A stretch of 64,000 bases of DNA, from contig CANMFM010000001.1 in the NCBI GenBank assembly GCA_947497175.1, positions 310,001-374,000 on the forward strand. Reading direction: 5' to 3'. Positions within the stretch are counted from its first letter, which is position 1; each line of letters begins with the position of its first letter. Below the pieces are notes generated by a model, which did no database searches, had not been told where the DNA came from, and was given only the letters and a program-made list of their open reading frames with translations. The DNA is from an uncultured Aquimarina sp. GTDB taxonomy: Bacteria; Bacteroidota; Bacteroidia; Flavobacteriales; Flavobacteriaceae. Of this stretch, positions 54,301 through 63,300 are shown piece after piece. Made by a program: the position numbers and the translations under genes.

Positions 54301-54610
54301 TCCGCAAGAGGTACAACTTTCGTGTGTATGTGATATAGAAACAGAAGACCTCAATGATGATGGTATTTTAGATCTTATTTTAGCAGGCAATGAACATAAT
54401 TTCAAACCACAGTTTTCCAGATTAGATGCAAGTAGAGGGAATATCTTGTTGAGCGATGGAAATGGGAATTATATAGATCAAAAATCTTCAGGATTCATTG
54501 CTCAGGACCAGGTTAGGGCCATGCGATGGATTGAAAATACATCAGGAGAAAAATATCTGATCACAGGAATAAACAACAAAGCTCCTAAGATTTTTAAATT
54601 GAAGAAGTGA
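51305..54610 (+). CDS. VCBS/FG-GAP repeat lipoprotein with ASPIC/UnbV domain (second of three)
   Basis: A 1101-residue lipoprotein (lipobox MVSC, Cys17) with the same order of parts as its neighbour: FG-GAP repeats (DINNDGLPDVY, DINADGLLDIY, DYDTDGDLDVY, DMDNDGYRDIY, DLDNDGDLDLV), an ASPIC/UnbV domain (about 518-600, NYLKVQLKGNDKNRFAIGS) and a second repeat set (DINNDGNDDVF, DIDGDRDLDLV). It begins 2 bases after the first copy, so both are one operon. The ligand is unknown. Tandem triplication followed by divergence is evident. Confidence 0.92.
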   Translation: MNTFIYSCLVLLVMVSCSKERTKEEKIEQEQTLFTKLSSETTNIDFINRVNNEKDFNIFTYRNFYNGGGVAIGDINNDGLPDVYLTANQKQNKLYLNKGNFEFEDISIASKTIGKNAWSTGVVMVDINADGLLDIYVCNAGNVKGDNQKNELFINNGDLTFTEKAEAYNLADSGFTTHAAFFDYDTDGDLDVYLLNNSFIPVSSLGYVNKRNLRAKDWDLPDILKGGGDKLLRNDNGIFKDVSESAGIYGSLIGFGLGVTIGDVNKDMLPDIYVSNDFYERDYLYINKGDGTFSEEIKNWMQHLSISSMGADMADINNDGFPEIFVTDMLPEDDQRLKETSAFESYDVYRLKKSRDFYNQYMQNSLQLNNGDNSFSEIAFYSGVAKTDWSWGALLFDMDNDGYRDIYVSNGIYHDLTNQDFMNFFANDIIQKMVLTGKKEEVDSIISKMPSSPVSNYAFRNNKDLTFYNATKDWGFDEPTFSNGSAYGDLDNDGDLDLVVNNFNMPVSIYKNNSEKEQHNYLKVQLKGNDKNRFAIGSVVEVFLEDQTLRQELIPTRGFQSSIDYIMTIGLGKTQQVDSLRVIFPNKKMINVKDVHLNSLMVFDQKEARQPYQLGPVTRKTYFEAISHEIPDHKEDAYVDFNYEGLIYKMQSKEGPAMAVGDINNDGNDDVFIGGAYKQTGKLYIQTANGKLRQSTFETEEFFEDVVAIFEDIDGDRDLDLVIGSGGNFKGARTGVRSYINDGKGNFSRGNIIIPTNTNIAALAAYDYDQDGDIDIFVGSQGVVGVFGVSPNSYLMENDGAGNFKNVSKQKASEIESVGMVTDAVWQDIDADGKKDLIVVGEWMTPKIFKNTLLGLSQLSSSLDTISGWFNAVEAKDLDQDGDVDLVLGNRGLNAMYNASNTNPIKMYINDFDSNGAIEQIFTQTIDGRDIPIHLKNEITGQINSLKKQNLKYSEYAKKSIDELFSEKVLKNTTIKTVNNFASLVAYNKGKGDFDIKELPQEVQLSCVCDIETEDLNDDGILDLILAGNEHNFKPQFSRLDASRGNILLSDGNGNYIDQKSSGFIAQDQVRAMRWIENTSGEKYLITGINNKAPKIFKLKK

Positions 54611-54672
54611 GTTTCTATTTAAGGCCCTATAAGTTTTCAAAACCTGAAAAGTCTGACAGATAAGAAAAAAAA

Positions 54673-57600
54673 ATGATTAAGAATATATTCATATTGACCT
54701 TGATATTGCTTCAGTTACAAGGGTGTAAAAATCAAGAAAATCAACAAGATACATTATTTGATAAAGTACCTTTAGAAATTTCAAAGGTTACATTTAAGAA
54801 TACGTTAATCCCGACCAAGGATATGAATATTCTTGACTATCTATATTTTTATAACGGAGCCGGAGTAGCTGTAGGCGATATTGATAATGATGATTTGGTA
54901 GATGTGTTTTTTACATCAAATCAGGGTGAAAATAAATTATATCTCAATAAGGGAAATTTTCAGTTCGAAGATGTTACTACAAAAGCAGGCGTATCTGGAA
55001 CCTCTGATTGGAATACAGGAACCGTAATGGCAGATGTTAATGGAGATGGTTTTCTGGATATTTATGTGTGTGCAGTGGTTGGGCTTCATGGGTTAAAAGG
55101 CGCCAACGAGTTATTCATAAATAATGGTGACGGCACATTTACTGAAAAAGCCTCTGAATATGGCCTTAATTTTCAAAATTATTCAACTGCCGTAAGTTTC
55201 TTTGATTATGATAACGACGGGGATTTGGATATGTACCTTTTAAATCATGCCACGCATACCCAAAACTCTTTTGGGAGAGCCGCTCTTCGCAATCAGAGAA
55301 ACACTAAAAGTGGAGATAAACTATTGCGTAATGATGGTAATCAATTCGTAGATGTAAGCAAAGAATCCGGAATTTATGGAGGAGCAAATGGATATGGGTT
55401 AGGGATTGCAACTGCCGATTTTAATAATGATGGCTTTACAGATATCTATGTGAGTAATGATTTTCATGAAGATGATTACTATTATATGAATAATGGAGAT
55501 GGTACGTTTAACGAACAATTAAAACAGAAGTTTGGACATACAAGTCGCTTTTCTATGGGTAGTGATGTTTCTGATATCAACCATGATGGATATCCCGACA
55601 TACTAACGCTTGATATGACTCCTGAAGATGAAAATACGCTCAAAGCATCAGCAGGAGATGAAACCATAGACATGTTAACGATGAGGATTAACAAATTAGG
55701 ATATCACTATCAATATGCAAGAAACATGCTTCAGATTAATCATCAAGGCAAATTTTTTACAGAAACGGCACTGTTAAGTGGTATTGCATTTACAGATTGG
55801 AGTTGGAGCGCTTTATTTGCAGATTATAACCTCGATGGAGAACAAGATGTGTTTATCTCTAATGGCATCCCAAAACGCCCTAATAACCTGGATTATATCA
55901 AATACATTTCTAACGAAAAGATACAGGAAAAGTTAAATACAAGTAGGTTGGTTGATCAGGAGGCTTTGGAAATTATGCCATCAGGATTGGTTCAGAACTA
56001 TATTTTTGAAGGTGCCGCAGGGATAAGATTCAAAAATAAATCACAAGAATGGTTACCCATGGATCATAATGCGTCTACAGGTAGTGCATATGCTGATTTT
56101 GATAATGATGGGGATTTAGATATTGTTGCTAATACAAATAATAATAAAGCTGTTTTTTATAAAAATAAAACGGATCTCACAATGTCAAATTATTTGAAAT
56201 TAAAGTTTCAGTATAAAGACAAAAATCCTTTTGGCATAGGAACCAAAGTGATATCATATCATAATGGAATACCCCAGTTCAAACAGTTGTTTGTGTCTAA
56301 AGGTTTTCAATCTTCATCAGAAGCAATTATCCATTTTGGATATGGTGCTATTAAAATAGTAGATTCTCTAAAAATCATTTGGCCAGATCATACGATACAA
56401 GTAGCCGAAAATATTAAAACCAACCAAACCTTAACTATTAAAGCACTCCATAAAAGAAATGTAGCTGACTATGATAACCTATTTCCTAAATCCGGGGGAT
56501 GGTTTAAGAGAGTTGATAGTATACCCGGCCTTCATTATGTACATAGAGAAAATAATTATACCGACTTTAACAGGCAAAAATTAATTCCGTATAAAATATC
56601 GGATAAGGGGCCTGCAACTGTAGTGGGAGATCTAAACAATGATGGTAAAGACGATATTTTCTTCGGAAGCTCAAAGCACGAAATTTCAAAGGTGTTTTTT
56701 CAAACGTCAAATGGTTTTGAAGAACAAAAAATTGAGGTTTTACAAGAAGATAAAACCAAAGAAGATGTTACAGCAATTATCGAAGATCTTAATCAAGATG
56801 GAAGAAGAGACCTTTTGGTTGCCTCATCAGGAGGCGAATTTTTTGGAAAATCAAAAGAATTGATCGACAGATTATATGTAAACTCAGGTTCAGGATTGAT
56901 AAAGGGACAATTTCCGGAATTGTTCGAGCATGAATCAGTGATCAAACCATACGATATTGATCAAGATGGTGATTTGGATTTGTTTATAGGGGGATATGCA
57001 GTGTCTAATGATTTTGGTAACATACCACAATCCTTTGTGATGCTCAATGAAAAGGGTAATTTTAAGGTTAAAGAAAATTCTAAGATTCATAGAGTAGGTA
57101 TGGTTACAGATGCCATTTGGTCTGATTTTGATGGTGATAACATTAAGGATTTAATAATTGTAGGTGAATGGATGTCACCGCATTTTTTCAAAAATCAAAA
57201 AGGAAAACTTGTAGATGTCACCAATATAACCCTTACCCAGAAACTAAATGGTTTGTGGCAGGTAATTCAAGAATTTGATATTGACAACGATGGTGATCTG
57301 GACTATCTGCTCGGTAACTTTGGATTGAATAGTAAATTCAGAGCTTCAGAAGGTTTTCCTCTTAAAATGTACTATTCAGATTTTGATGATAATCAAAAAA
57401 CGGAAACAATAATTGCTATCCCCAAGGGAGAGAAGTATTATACCGCGTTAGGGCTCGATGAACTGTCGGGACAGTTAAATTTTTTAAAGAAAAAATTCAC
57501 GTCCTATGCTTCATTTGCCGGCAAAACCGTCGAAGAAGTCATTGGCAATGATGCTCTGGATAAAGCAACACTATTGGAAGTACACCAATTAGCTTCAGGA

Positions 57601-57957
57601 TATCTAAAAAATGAAAATGGAGCGTATAAGTTTGTCTCTTTTGACGATAAATTTCAAGTAGCCCCCATTACCAAAATGCTAAAGCATGATTTCAATAATG
57701 ATGCAGTTGAAGAAGTGCTTATGGCTGGTAACTATTTTGGTGTTATTCCATATCATGGAAGATGGGATGGTTTTGCGGGAGCTATACTTCAAAATGAAGA
57801 AACGAATAGTAATGTAAATACATTAGATATTAACCTTACTCAAAAGGCGGTAAGAGGCTTAAATATTATTAATTTTGGTACAAAAGAATACCTGTTGATC
57901 ACAATAAACCACGGAAAAACTGAAGTGTATGAATTTCCAAATAAAAAAAACAATTAA
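54673..57957 (+). CDS. VCBS/FG-GAP repeat lipoprotein with ASPIC/UnbV domain (third of three)
   Basis: A 1094-residue lipoprotein (signal MIKNIFILTLILLQLQGC, lipobox LQGC) with FG-GAP repeats (DIDNDDLVDVF, DVNGDGFLDIY, DYDNDGDLDMY, DFNNDGFTDIY, DFDNDGDLDIV), an ASPIC/UnbV domain (about 505-590, NYLKLKFQYKDKNPFGIGT) and a second propeller-like half. It is closer in its start (FYNGAGVAVGD and SNQGENKLYLN) to the first copy than to the second. The haloperoxidase-like gene overlaps its last 29 bases in another frame, which supports co-expression. Confidence 0.92.
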   Translation: MIKNIFILTLILLQLQGCKNQENQQDTLFDKVPLEISKVTFKNTLIPTKDMNILDYLYFYNGAGVAVGDIDNDDLVDVFFTSNQGENKLYLNKGNFQFEDVTTKAGVSGTSDWNTGTVMADVNGDGFLDIYVCAVVGLHGLKGANELFINNGDGTFTEKASEYGLNFQNYSTAVSFFDYDNDGDLDMYLLNHATHTQNSFGRAALRNQRNTKSGDKLLRNDGNQFVDVSKESGIYGGANGYGLGIATADFNNDGFTDIYVSNDFHEDDYYYMNNGDGTFNEQLKQKFGHTSRFSMGSDVSDINHDGYPDILTLDMTPEDENTLKASAGDETIDMLTMRINKLGYHYQYARNMLQINHQGKFFTETALLSGIAFTDWSWSALFADYNLDGEQDVFISNGIPKRPNNLDYIKYISNEKIQEKLNTSRLVDQEALEIMPSGLVQNYIFEGAAGIRFKNKSQEWLPMDHNASTGSAYADFDNDGDLDIVANTNNNKAVFYKNKTDLTMSNYLKLKFQYKDKNPFGIGTKVISYHNGIPQFKQLFVSKGFQSSSEAIIHFGYGAIKIVDSLKIIWPDHTIQVAENIKTNQTLTIKALHKRNVADYDNLFPKSGGWFKRVDSIPGLHYVHRENNYTDFNRQKLIPYKISDKGPATVVGDLNNDGKDDIFFGSSKHEISKVFFQTSNGFEEQKIEVLQEDKTKEDVTAIIEDLNQDGRRDLLVASSGGEFFGKSKELIDRLYVNSGSGLIKGQFPELFEHESVIKPYDIDQDGDLDLFIGGYAVSNDFGNIPQSFVMLNEKGNFKVKENSKIHRVGMVTDAIWSDFDGDNIKDLIIVGEWMSPHFFKNQKGKLVDVTNITLTQKLNGLWQVIQEFDIDNDGDLDYLLGNFGLNSKFRASEGFPLKMYYSDFDDNQKTETIIAIPKGEKYYTALGLDELSGQLNFLKKKFTSYASFAGKTVEEVIGNDALDKATLLEVHQLASGYLKNENGAYKFVSFDDKFQVAPITKMLKHDFNNDAVEEVLMAGNYFGVIPYHGRWDGFAGAILQNEETNSNVNTLDINLTQKAVRGLNIINFGTKEYLLITINHGKTEVYEFPNKKNN

Positions 57958-59293
57958 AAGACAACCGACGTTTTTTTATCTATTGTTGAGTGTCATGCTA
58001 TGTGTTTCTTGTCAAAAAGAAGAGCAAGCGATTGAAATTACACCAGATAATTATCATGAAGTCGTAGATAAAATTACAGAAGTAATGGTTCACGATATAT
58101 TCTCGCCGCCGGTGGCAAGTAGAATTTATAATTATCCGAATATCGCAGCGTATGAGGTAATTTGTCAAGGTGACCCAGCATATAAGACCTTATCAAGACA
58201 GTTGCACAACCTTACACCGGTTCCTAAAGCAGATACCACCAAATCAATAAATTTTAGAATTGCGGCCTTAGTTGCGTATTTAGAGGTAAGCAAAGCACTT
58301 GTTTTTTCTGAAAATAAGGTAGAAACCTATAGGGATAGTTTATATAATTCATGGGCCTCTATAAACAAAAGTAGCTTTTACGATTCTAAAACCTATGGTT
58401 TGCTAGTGGCACAGCACGTCAAAGACTGGTTAGCCACAGATAAGTATGCACAGACCCGTACGATGCCAAAATTTTCTGTAAATACAGAGGATCCTGCACG
58501 GTGGCAGCCTACTCCACCTGATTATATGGATGGTATAGAGCCACACTGGAGAGAGATTCGGCCTTCGATCATAGATTCGGCTTCACAATTTACACCGTCT
58601 AAACATCCTGATTTTTCTTTAGAAAAAGATTCAAAATTCTATAAAGAACTTACAGAAACATACCAAGTGGGTAATGCAATAAAAGAAGAAGGAGAAACCT
58701 CAGAAAAATTGCAAATAGCGCAATTTTGGGATTGTAATCCATATGTATCTACACACAAAGGACATCTGATGTTTGCTACCAAAAAAATTACGCCAGGAGC
58801 TCATTGGATTGGAATCTGTAAAATAGCAAGTAAAAAAACTGAGGCAGATTTCAATAAAACGATTTATGCATATACCAAAACTTCGATTGCTATTGCTGAT
58901 GCTTTTATTAGTTGTTGGGATGAAAAATATAGAAGTAATTTAATTCGCCCTGAGACCTTGATCAATCAGCACATCGACGAAAATTGGGAGCCTGTTTTAC
59001 AAACACCACCATTTCCAGAATATACCAGCGGACATTCTGTAGTGTCTGGAGCAGCTTCTACTGTACTAACAGAAATTTTCGGTGATAATTTTACATTTAA
59101 TGATGATACCGAACTAAAGTATGGATTACCCATTCGCTCTTTTGTGTCTTTTAATCAGGCAGCAGATGAGGCAGCAATCAGTAGATTATATGGTGGGATT
59201 CACTACCGTGCAGCAATTGATTTAGGTCTTGAACAAGGTCGCGAATTAGGAAAATTTGTAGTTAAAAAATTACAAATGAAAACTAACAATTAA
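57929..59293 (+). CDS. Vanadium-dependent haloperoxidase-like PAP2-superfamily lipoprotein
   Basis: A 454-residue lipoprotein (lipobox MLCVSC, Cys28) with the three vanadate/phosphate-binding motifs of the PAP2/vanadium chloroperoxidase family: KYRSNLIRP (about 333-341), YTSGHS (about 365-370) and SRLYGGIHYRAAID (about 416-430). The size and layout are those of bacterial haloperoxidase-like proteins, not of lipid phosphatases. Similar genes commonly follow SusC/SusD/VCBS groups in Flavobacteriaceae. Whether it oxidises halides or is a phosphatase cannot be told from sequence. It overlaps the third VCBS gene by 29 bases. Confidence 0.9.
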   Translation: MNFQIKKTIKRQPTFFYLLLSVMLCVSCQKEEQAIEITPDNYHEVVDKITEVMVHDIFSPPVASRIYNYPNIAAYEVICQGDPAYKTLSRQLHNLTPVPKADTTKSINFRIAALVAYLEVSKALVFSENKVETYRDSLYNSWASINKSSFYDSKTYGLLVAQHVKDWLATDKYAQTRTMPKFSVNTEDPARWQPTPPDYMDGIEPHWREIRPSIIDSASQFTPSKHPDFSLEKDSKFYKELTETYQVGNAIKEEGETSEKLQIAQFWDCNPYVSTHKGHLMFATKKITPGAHWIGICKIASKKTEADFNKTIYAYTKTSIAIADAFISCWDEKYRSNLIRPETLINQHIDENWEPVLQTPPFPEYTSGHSVVSGAASTVLTEIFGDNFTFNDDTELKYGLPIRSFVSFNQAADEAAISRLYGGIHYRAAIDLGLEQGRELGKFVVKKLQMKTNN

Positions 59294-59310
59294 AAATAGT
59301 GCACGTAGCA

Positions 59311-59322
59311 AGGAGTCATCAA
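59311..59322 (+). promoter_or_regulatory. Shine-Dalgarno-like site deciding the GyrI-like start
   Basis: AGGAG at 59311-59315, seven bases before the ATG at 59323. Most genes in the window show no such sequence, so it supports ATG 59323 over GTG 59299. Confidence 0.55.
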
Positions 59323-60219
59323 ATGAAGAAAATTATACTTGGGATTTTGGTCCTGTTTATAGGAGTGTCTATTTGGTATCTTTTTATCAAGCAATATGAT
59401 TATGAAATCACTTTTATAGCCAATTTAGCTCCAATAGGAGCCTATCATCAAGTAAAAGAACTACAATTGGGTACTGAGATGAAAAATCATGAAATTAATG
59501 ATTTAGAGATTTACCTTAAGCATGAAGCGACTATAAATCATGAGAATGTTTTCTTAGATTGGCAGTTTAACCGTATACATGACACTATTACCAAAATAAG
59601 AGTAGGTATTATTTCTATAGATCATTCAATAAAAAATAGAATACAAGTATTGATAGGATCATCTGTTGTAGTAAATGAGATAAAGCAAATTCTAATTAAT
59701 TATAGAGCAAAACTAAGATCATACACAAATACTTTTAAAGTGATCGTAGAAGGAGAGAGCGTATTACCAGGCAGACAAGTCTTATATGTTTCATCTACCA
59801 CGCAACGATCTAAAAAAGCAATACAAATGTTGAGTCATAATAGTCTTTTATTTCCAAAATTGACTGATTATGGTATTGTTAAAAACGGACCTCCATTTGT
59901 AAGAATAAATGAATGGAATCGTATAACTGATGAAATCAAAATGGATTTTGGTTTTCCGGTTGTACAACAAGATTCATTACCAATAAATGACACTAAGATC
60001 ACATACGATAAGATTGAAAAACAAAAAGTTTTAAAAGCAATTTACTATGGTAATTATAGAAATAGCGATGAAGCATGGTTTGCGTTAATAGAGCATGCAA
60101 AATCAAAAGGCCTTCTCACCGAAAACAGGCCTATAGAGTTCTTTTTTAATAATCCTATGCATGAGGCTAACGAAAAACAATGGAAAGCAGAAATTTTCCT
60201 ACCAATTAAAAACCAATGA
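59323..60219 (+). CDS. Membrane-anchored GyrI-like/effector-binding-like protein
   Basis: The ATG at 59323 gives 298 residues and is preceded by AGGAG at 59311-59315 (7-base spacing), unusual in this genome; a GTG at 59299 would add eight residues. One N-terminal helix (about 3-22) anchors a domain of roughly 270 residues with the GyrI-like end pattern (LKAIYYGNYRNSDEAWFALIEHAKSKGL, then PIEFFFNNPMHEANEKQWKAEIFLPI). GyrI-like domains bind small molecules. The role in the locus is unknown. It follows the haloperoxidase-like gene by 29 bases. Confidence 0.75.
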   Translation: MKKIILGILVLFIGVSIWYLFIKQYDYEITFIANLAPIGAYHQVKELQLGTEMKNHEINDLEIYLKHEATINHENVFLDWQFNRIHDTITKIRVGIISIDHSIKNRIQVLIGSSVVVNEIKQILINYRAKLRSYTNTFKVIVEGESVLPGRQVLYVSSTTQRSKKAIQMLSHNSLLFPKLTDYGIVKNGPPFVRINEWNRITDEIKMDFGFPVVQQDSLPINDTKITYDKIEKQKVLKAIYYGNYRNSDEAWFALIEHAKSKGLLTENRPIEFFFNNPMHEANEKQWKAEIFLPIKNQ

Positions 60220-60309
60220 GTTGCATGGGTGTTTAGTGCGATTCATTTAAAAAATACGGGAATATTTCTTCTTTACATCATTAAAAATTTGAATAACGTT
60301 AAAAATTAC

Positions 60310-60329
60310 ATAATACAAACGATTACATC
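60310..60329. promoter_or_regulatory. LacI-type operator-like site (site 3), before the glycerol fusion gene
   Basis: ATAATACAAACG followed by ATTACATC, about 70 bases before the start codon. The 12-base left part equals sites 1 and 2; the right half is degenerate. Confidence 0.55.
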
Positions 60330-60399
60330 TTCTATAAAATGGATTCAATTTTTATTTCGATAGAATAGTTCAGATATTTATAAAATAAGTATTTTTTCT

Positions 60400-63300
60400 A
60401 TGAACAAGAAGTATATTATTGCATTTGATCAGGGTACTACAAGCACAAGAGCAATTATTTTTAATACCAGGGGAGAAATCTGTGGGATAGCTCAGAAAGA
60501 ATTAACTCAATATTATCCTAAACCGGGATGGGTAGAGCATGATCCCAATGAAATAGTTACACATCAGCAAGAAGTTTTTATAGAAGTAATTCAAAAATCA
60601 GGAATTTCTATACATGATGTAGCCGGTATTGGAATTACAAATCAACGAGAAACGACTGTCGTTTGGGATAAAACTACTGGTGAACCTGTTTATAATGCTA
60701 TAGTTTGGTTAGATAAGAGGACCACCAAAATATGCGAACAACTTAAATCTTTAGAACTTGGCGAGTATGTGTCAAAAAATACAGGTTTAGTGATTGATTC
60801 CTATTTTTCTGCAACTAAGCTCAAATGGATTCTTGATCATGTAGAAGGAGCCAGAGAGAAAGCATCAAAAGGAGCGTTGTTATTTGGCACCATTGATACT
60901 TGGCTTATCTGGAAATTTACTAACGGAGCAAAACATGTAACAGATCATTCTAATGCATCCAGAACCATGTTATATAATATTATAAATCTGGACTGGGATG
61001 AGAAATTGCTTGCAGCTCTGAATATTCCTCAATCAGTACTTCCAGAGGTGCAATATTCTTCTTCAGATTTTGGCAACATTCATTACCAAGGGCAAGATAT
61101 CCCGATTTATGGAGTGGCAGGAGATCAACAGGCTTCGCTATTTGGGCAAGGTGGTTTCAAATCTGGAATTGCAAAGAACACTTATGGTACAGGCTGTTTT
61201 ATGCTGCTCAATACCGGAAAAAAACCATATACTTCTAAAAACGGATTGTTAACCACATTGTGTTGCAGTTTACCCGAAGATAACATTAAGTATGCTTTAG
61301 AGGGCAGTATTTTTGTAGGTGGGGCTTCGGTACAGTGGTTACGCGACAAACTTCAGGTTGTTGATAACGCCAGCGAAACAGAGGCTATTTGCAAATCGAC
61401 TACTTCTTCAGACGATCTTTATGTAGTTCCTGCATTTGCAGGTTTAGGAGCTCCACATTGGGATATGGAAGCCAAAGGTGCTATCTATGGGCTTACTTTA
61501 GATTCTGGAAAAAATGAAATTATAAAAGCAACTGTGGATGCTTTAGCATATCAAACAAGAGATGTACTTGAAGCTATGATTGAGGATAGTGGCAAGCAAA
61601 TGGCGATGCTTAAAGTTGATGGAGGAGCGTCAGCAAATGACTACTTAATGCAGTTTCAGTCAGATATTTTAAATGTTCAGGTCGATCGTCCTAAAATGCT
61701 TGAAGTTACGGCTATGGGGGCCGCATTTTTAGCTGGAATTAAAGCCGGGATTTGGACTAAGAAAGATATAGCCAAAGTACGCACTATAGATAAAATTTTT
61801 GAACCGGAAATTACTGAACATGTGCGGAATAGAAAATATACAGGTTGGCAACAAGCAGTAGCACGTACAAAAACAGTAAATAAAAATATGCTGGCCGTAA
61901 AAGAAGATGGACCGATTCGTTTTTCGGTGTTAGATCGTAAGGCACAACTACAAAGAACACAAAATGAAAAGTATGATCTTGTTATTATAGGAGGTGGAGT
62001 AACAGGAGCAGGAATCGCCTTGGATGCAGCTTCTAGAGGATTAAAGGTTTGTTTAATAGAAAAAAATGATTTTGCATCAGGCACCAGTAACAAATCTACT
62101 AAACTGATTCATGGAGGGTTACGCTATCTTAAACAAATGGAAATCGGATTGGTTAAAGAATCTGGTAGTGAGAGAGCCACCGTTCATCAATTAGCACCCC
62201 ACCTGGTAGTACCCGAAAAGATGTTGTTACCACTGGTAGAAGGAGGAACCTACGGAAAATTTATGGCATCTGTGGGCTTAAAAGTTTATGATTTTCTAGC
62301 TAATGTAGAAGGGGCTGACAAGCGAAAAATGTTGACCGCCAAAGAAACCTTAGACAAAGAGCCTTTAATAAATAAAGAAGGTCTTACAGGAGGAGGATAT
62401 TATGCTGAGTATAGAACAGATGATGCACGACTTACTATAGAATTATTGAAAAAAGCTGCTTCTTATGGCGCCAATAGCATTAATTATTGCGAGATGACTT
62501 CTTTTAATTATAACGAAGAAGGAAAAATAAAAAGTTTACAATGTCTGGATCATAATACGCAAAAATCTTTCACAATAAAATCGAGAAACTTTGTGTCAGC
62601 AGCTGGTCCGTGGGTTGATTTATTAAGAGAAAAGGATCACTCTATGAATAGTAAACATCTGCATCTTACTAAAGGAGTGCATTTGGTATTTTCAAGAGAA
62701 CGATTTCCACTATCACAATCTATTTATTTTGATGTGCCTGATGGTAGAATGATTTTTGCCATACCTAGGGGAAGAGCGACTTACGTAGGCACTACCGATA
62801 CTAATTACACTGCTAATCTAAATAGGGTAGTTGCTACCAAAGAGGATGCCGAGTATTTACTTGAAGCGGTAAATCATATGTTCCCCAAATTAGAACTTAC
62901 AACAAAAGATATAGAGTCTAATTGGGCAGGGCTTAGACCATTAATACATGAAGATGGTAAGGATCCATCAGAGTTATCGAGGAAAGATGAAATTTTTGAA
63001 TCAAAAACAGGATTAATTTCTATCGCAGGAGGAAAACTCACCGGATACCGAAAAATGGCACAACGCGTTATTGATACGGTTCTCAAAACAATGAGCAGTA
63101 AAAGAAGAGAACAATTTTCAAAATCGCATACAAAAACAATACCCCTTACAAGTGATCCACTTAAAAATGATGATGAGGTACGTGAGTATTTAGAGCGAGT
63201 TTCGAGACAGCTCAAAGATTTGAAAGTAGAAGATCAATATTATGGTTGGTACTTGGTTTCAACCTATGGAAAACAGACAGATATCATTATAAATAAAGTA

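Noticed and set aside
61677..62093. Minus-strand reading frame opposite the GlpK-GlpD junction
   Set aside because: It is a shadow of the well-conserved plus-strand protein and shows no protein-like features.
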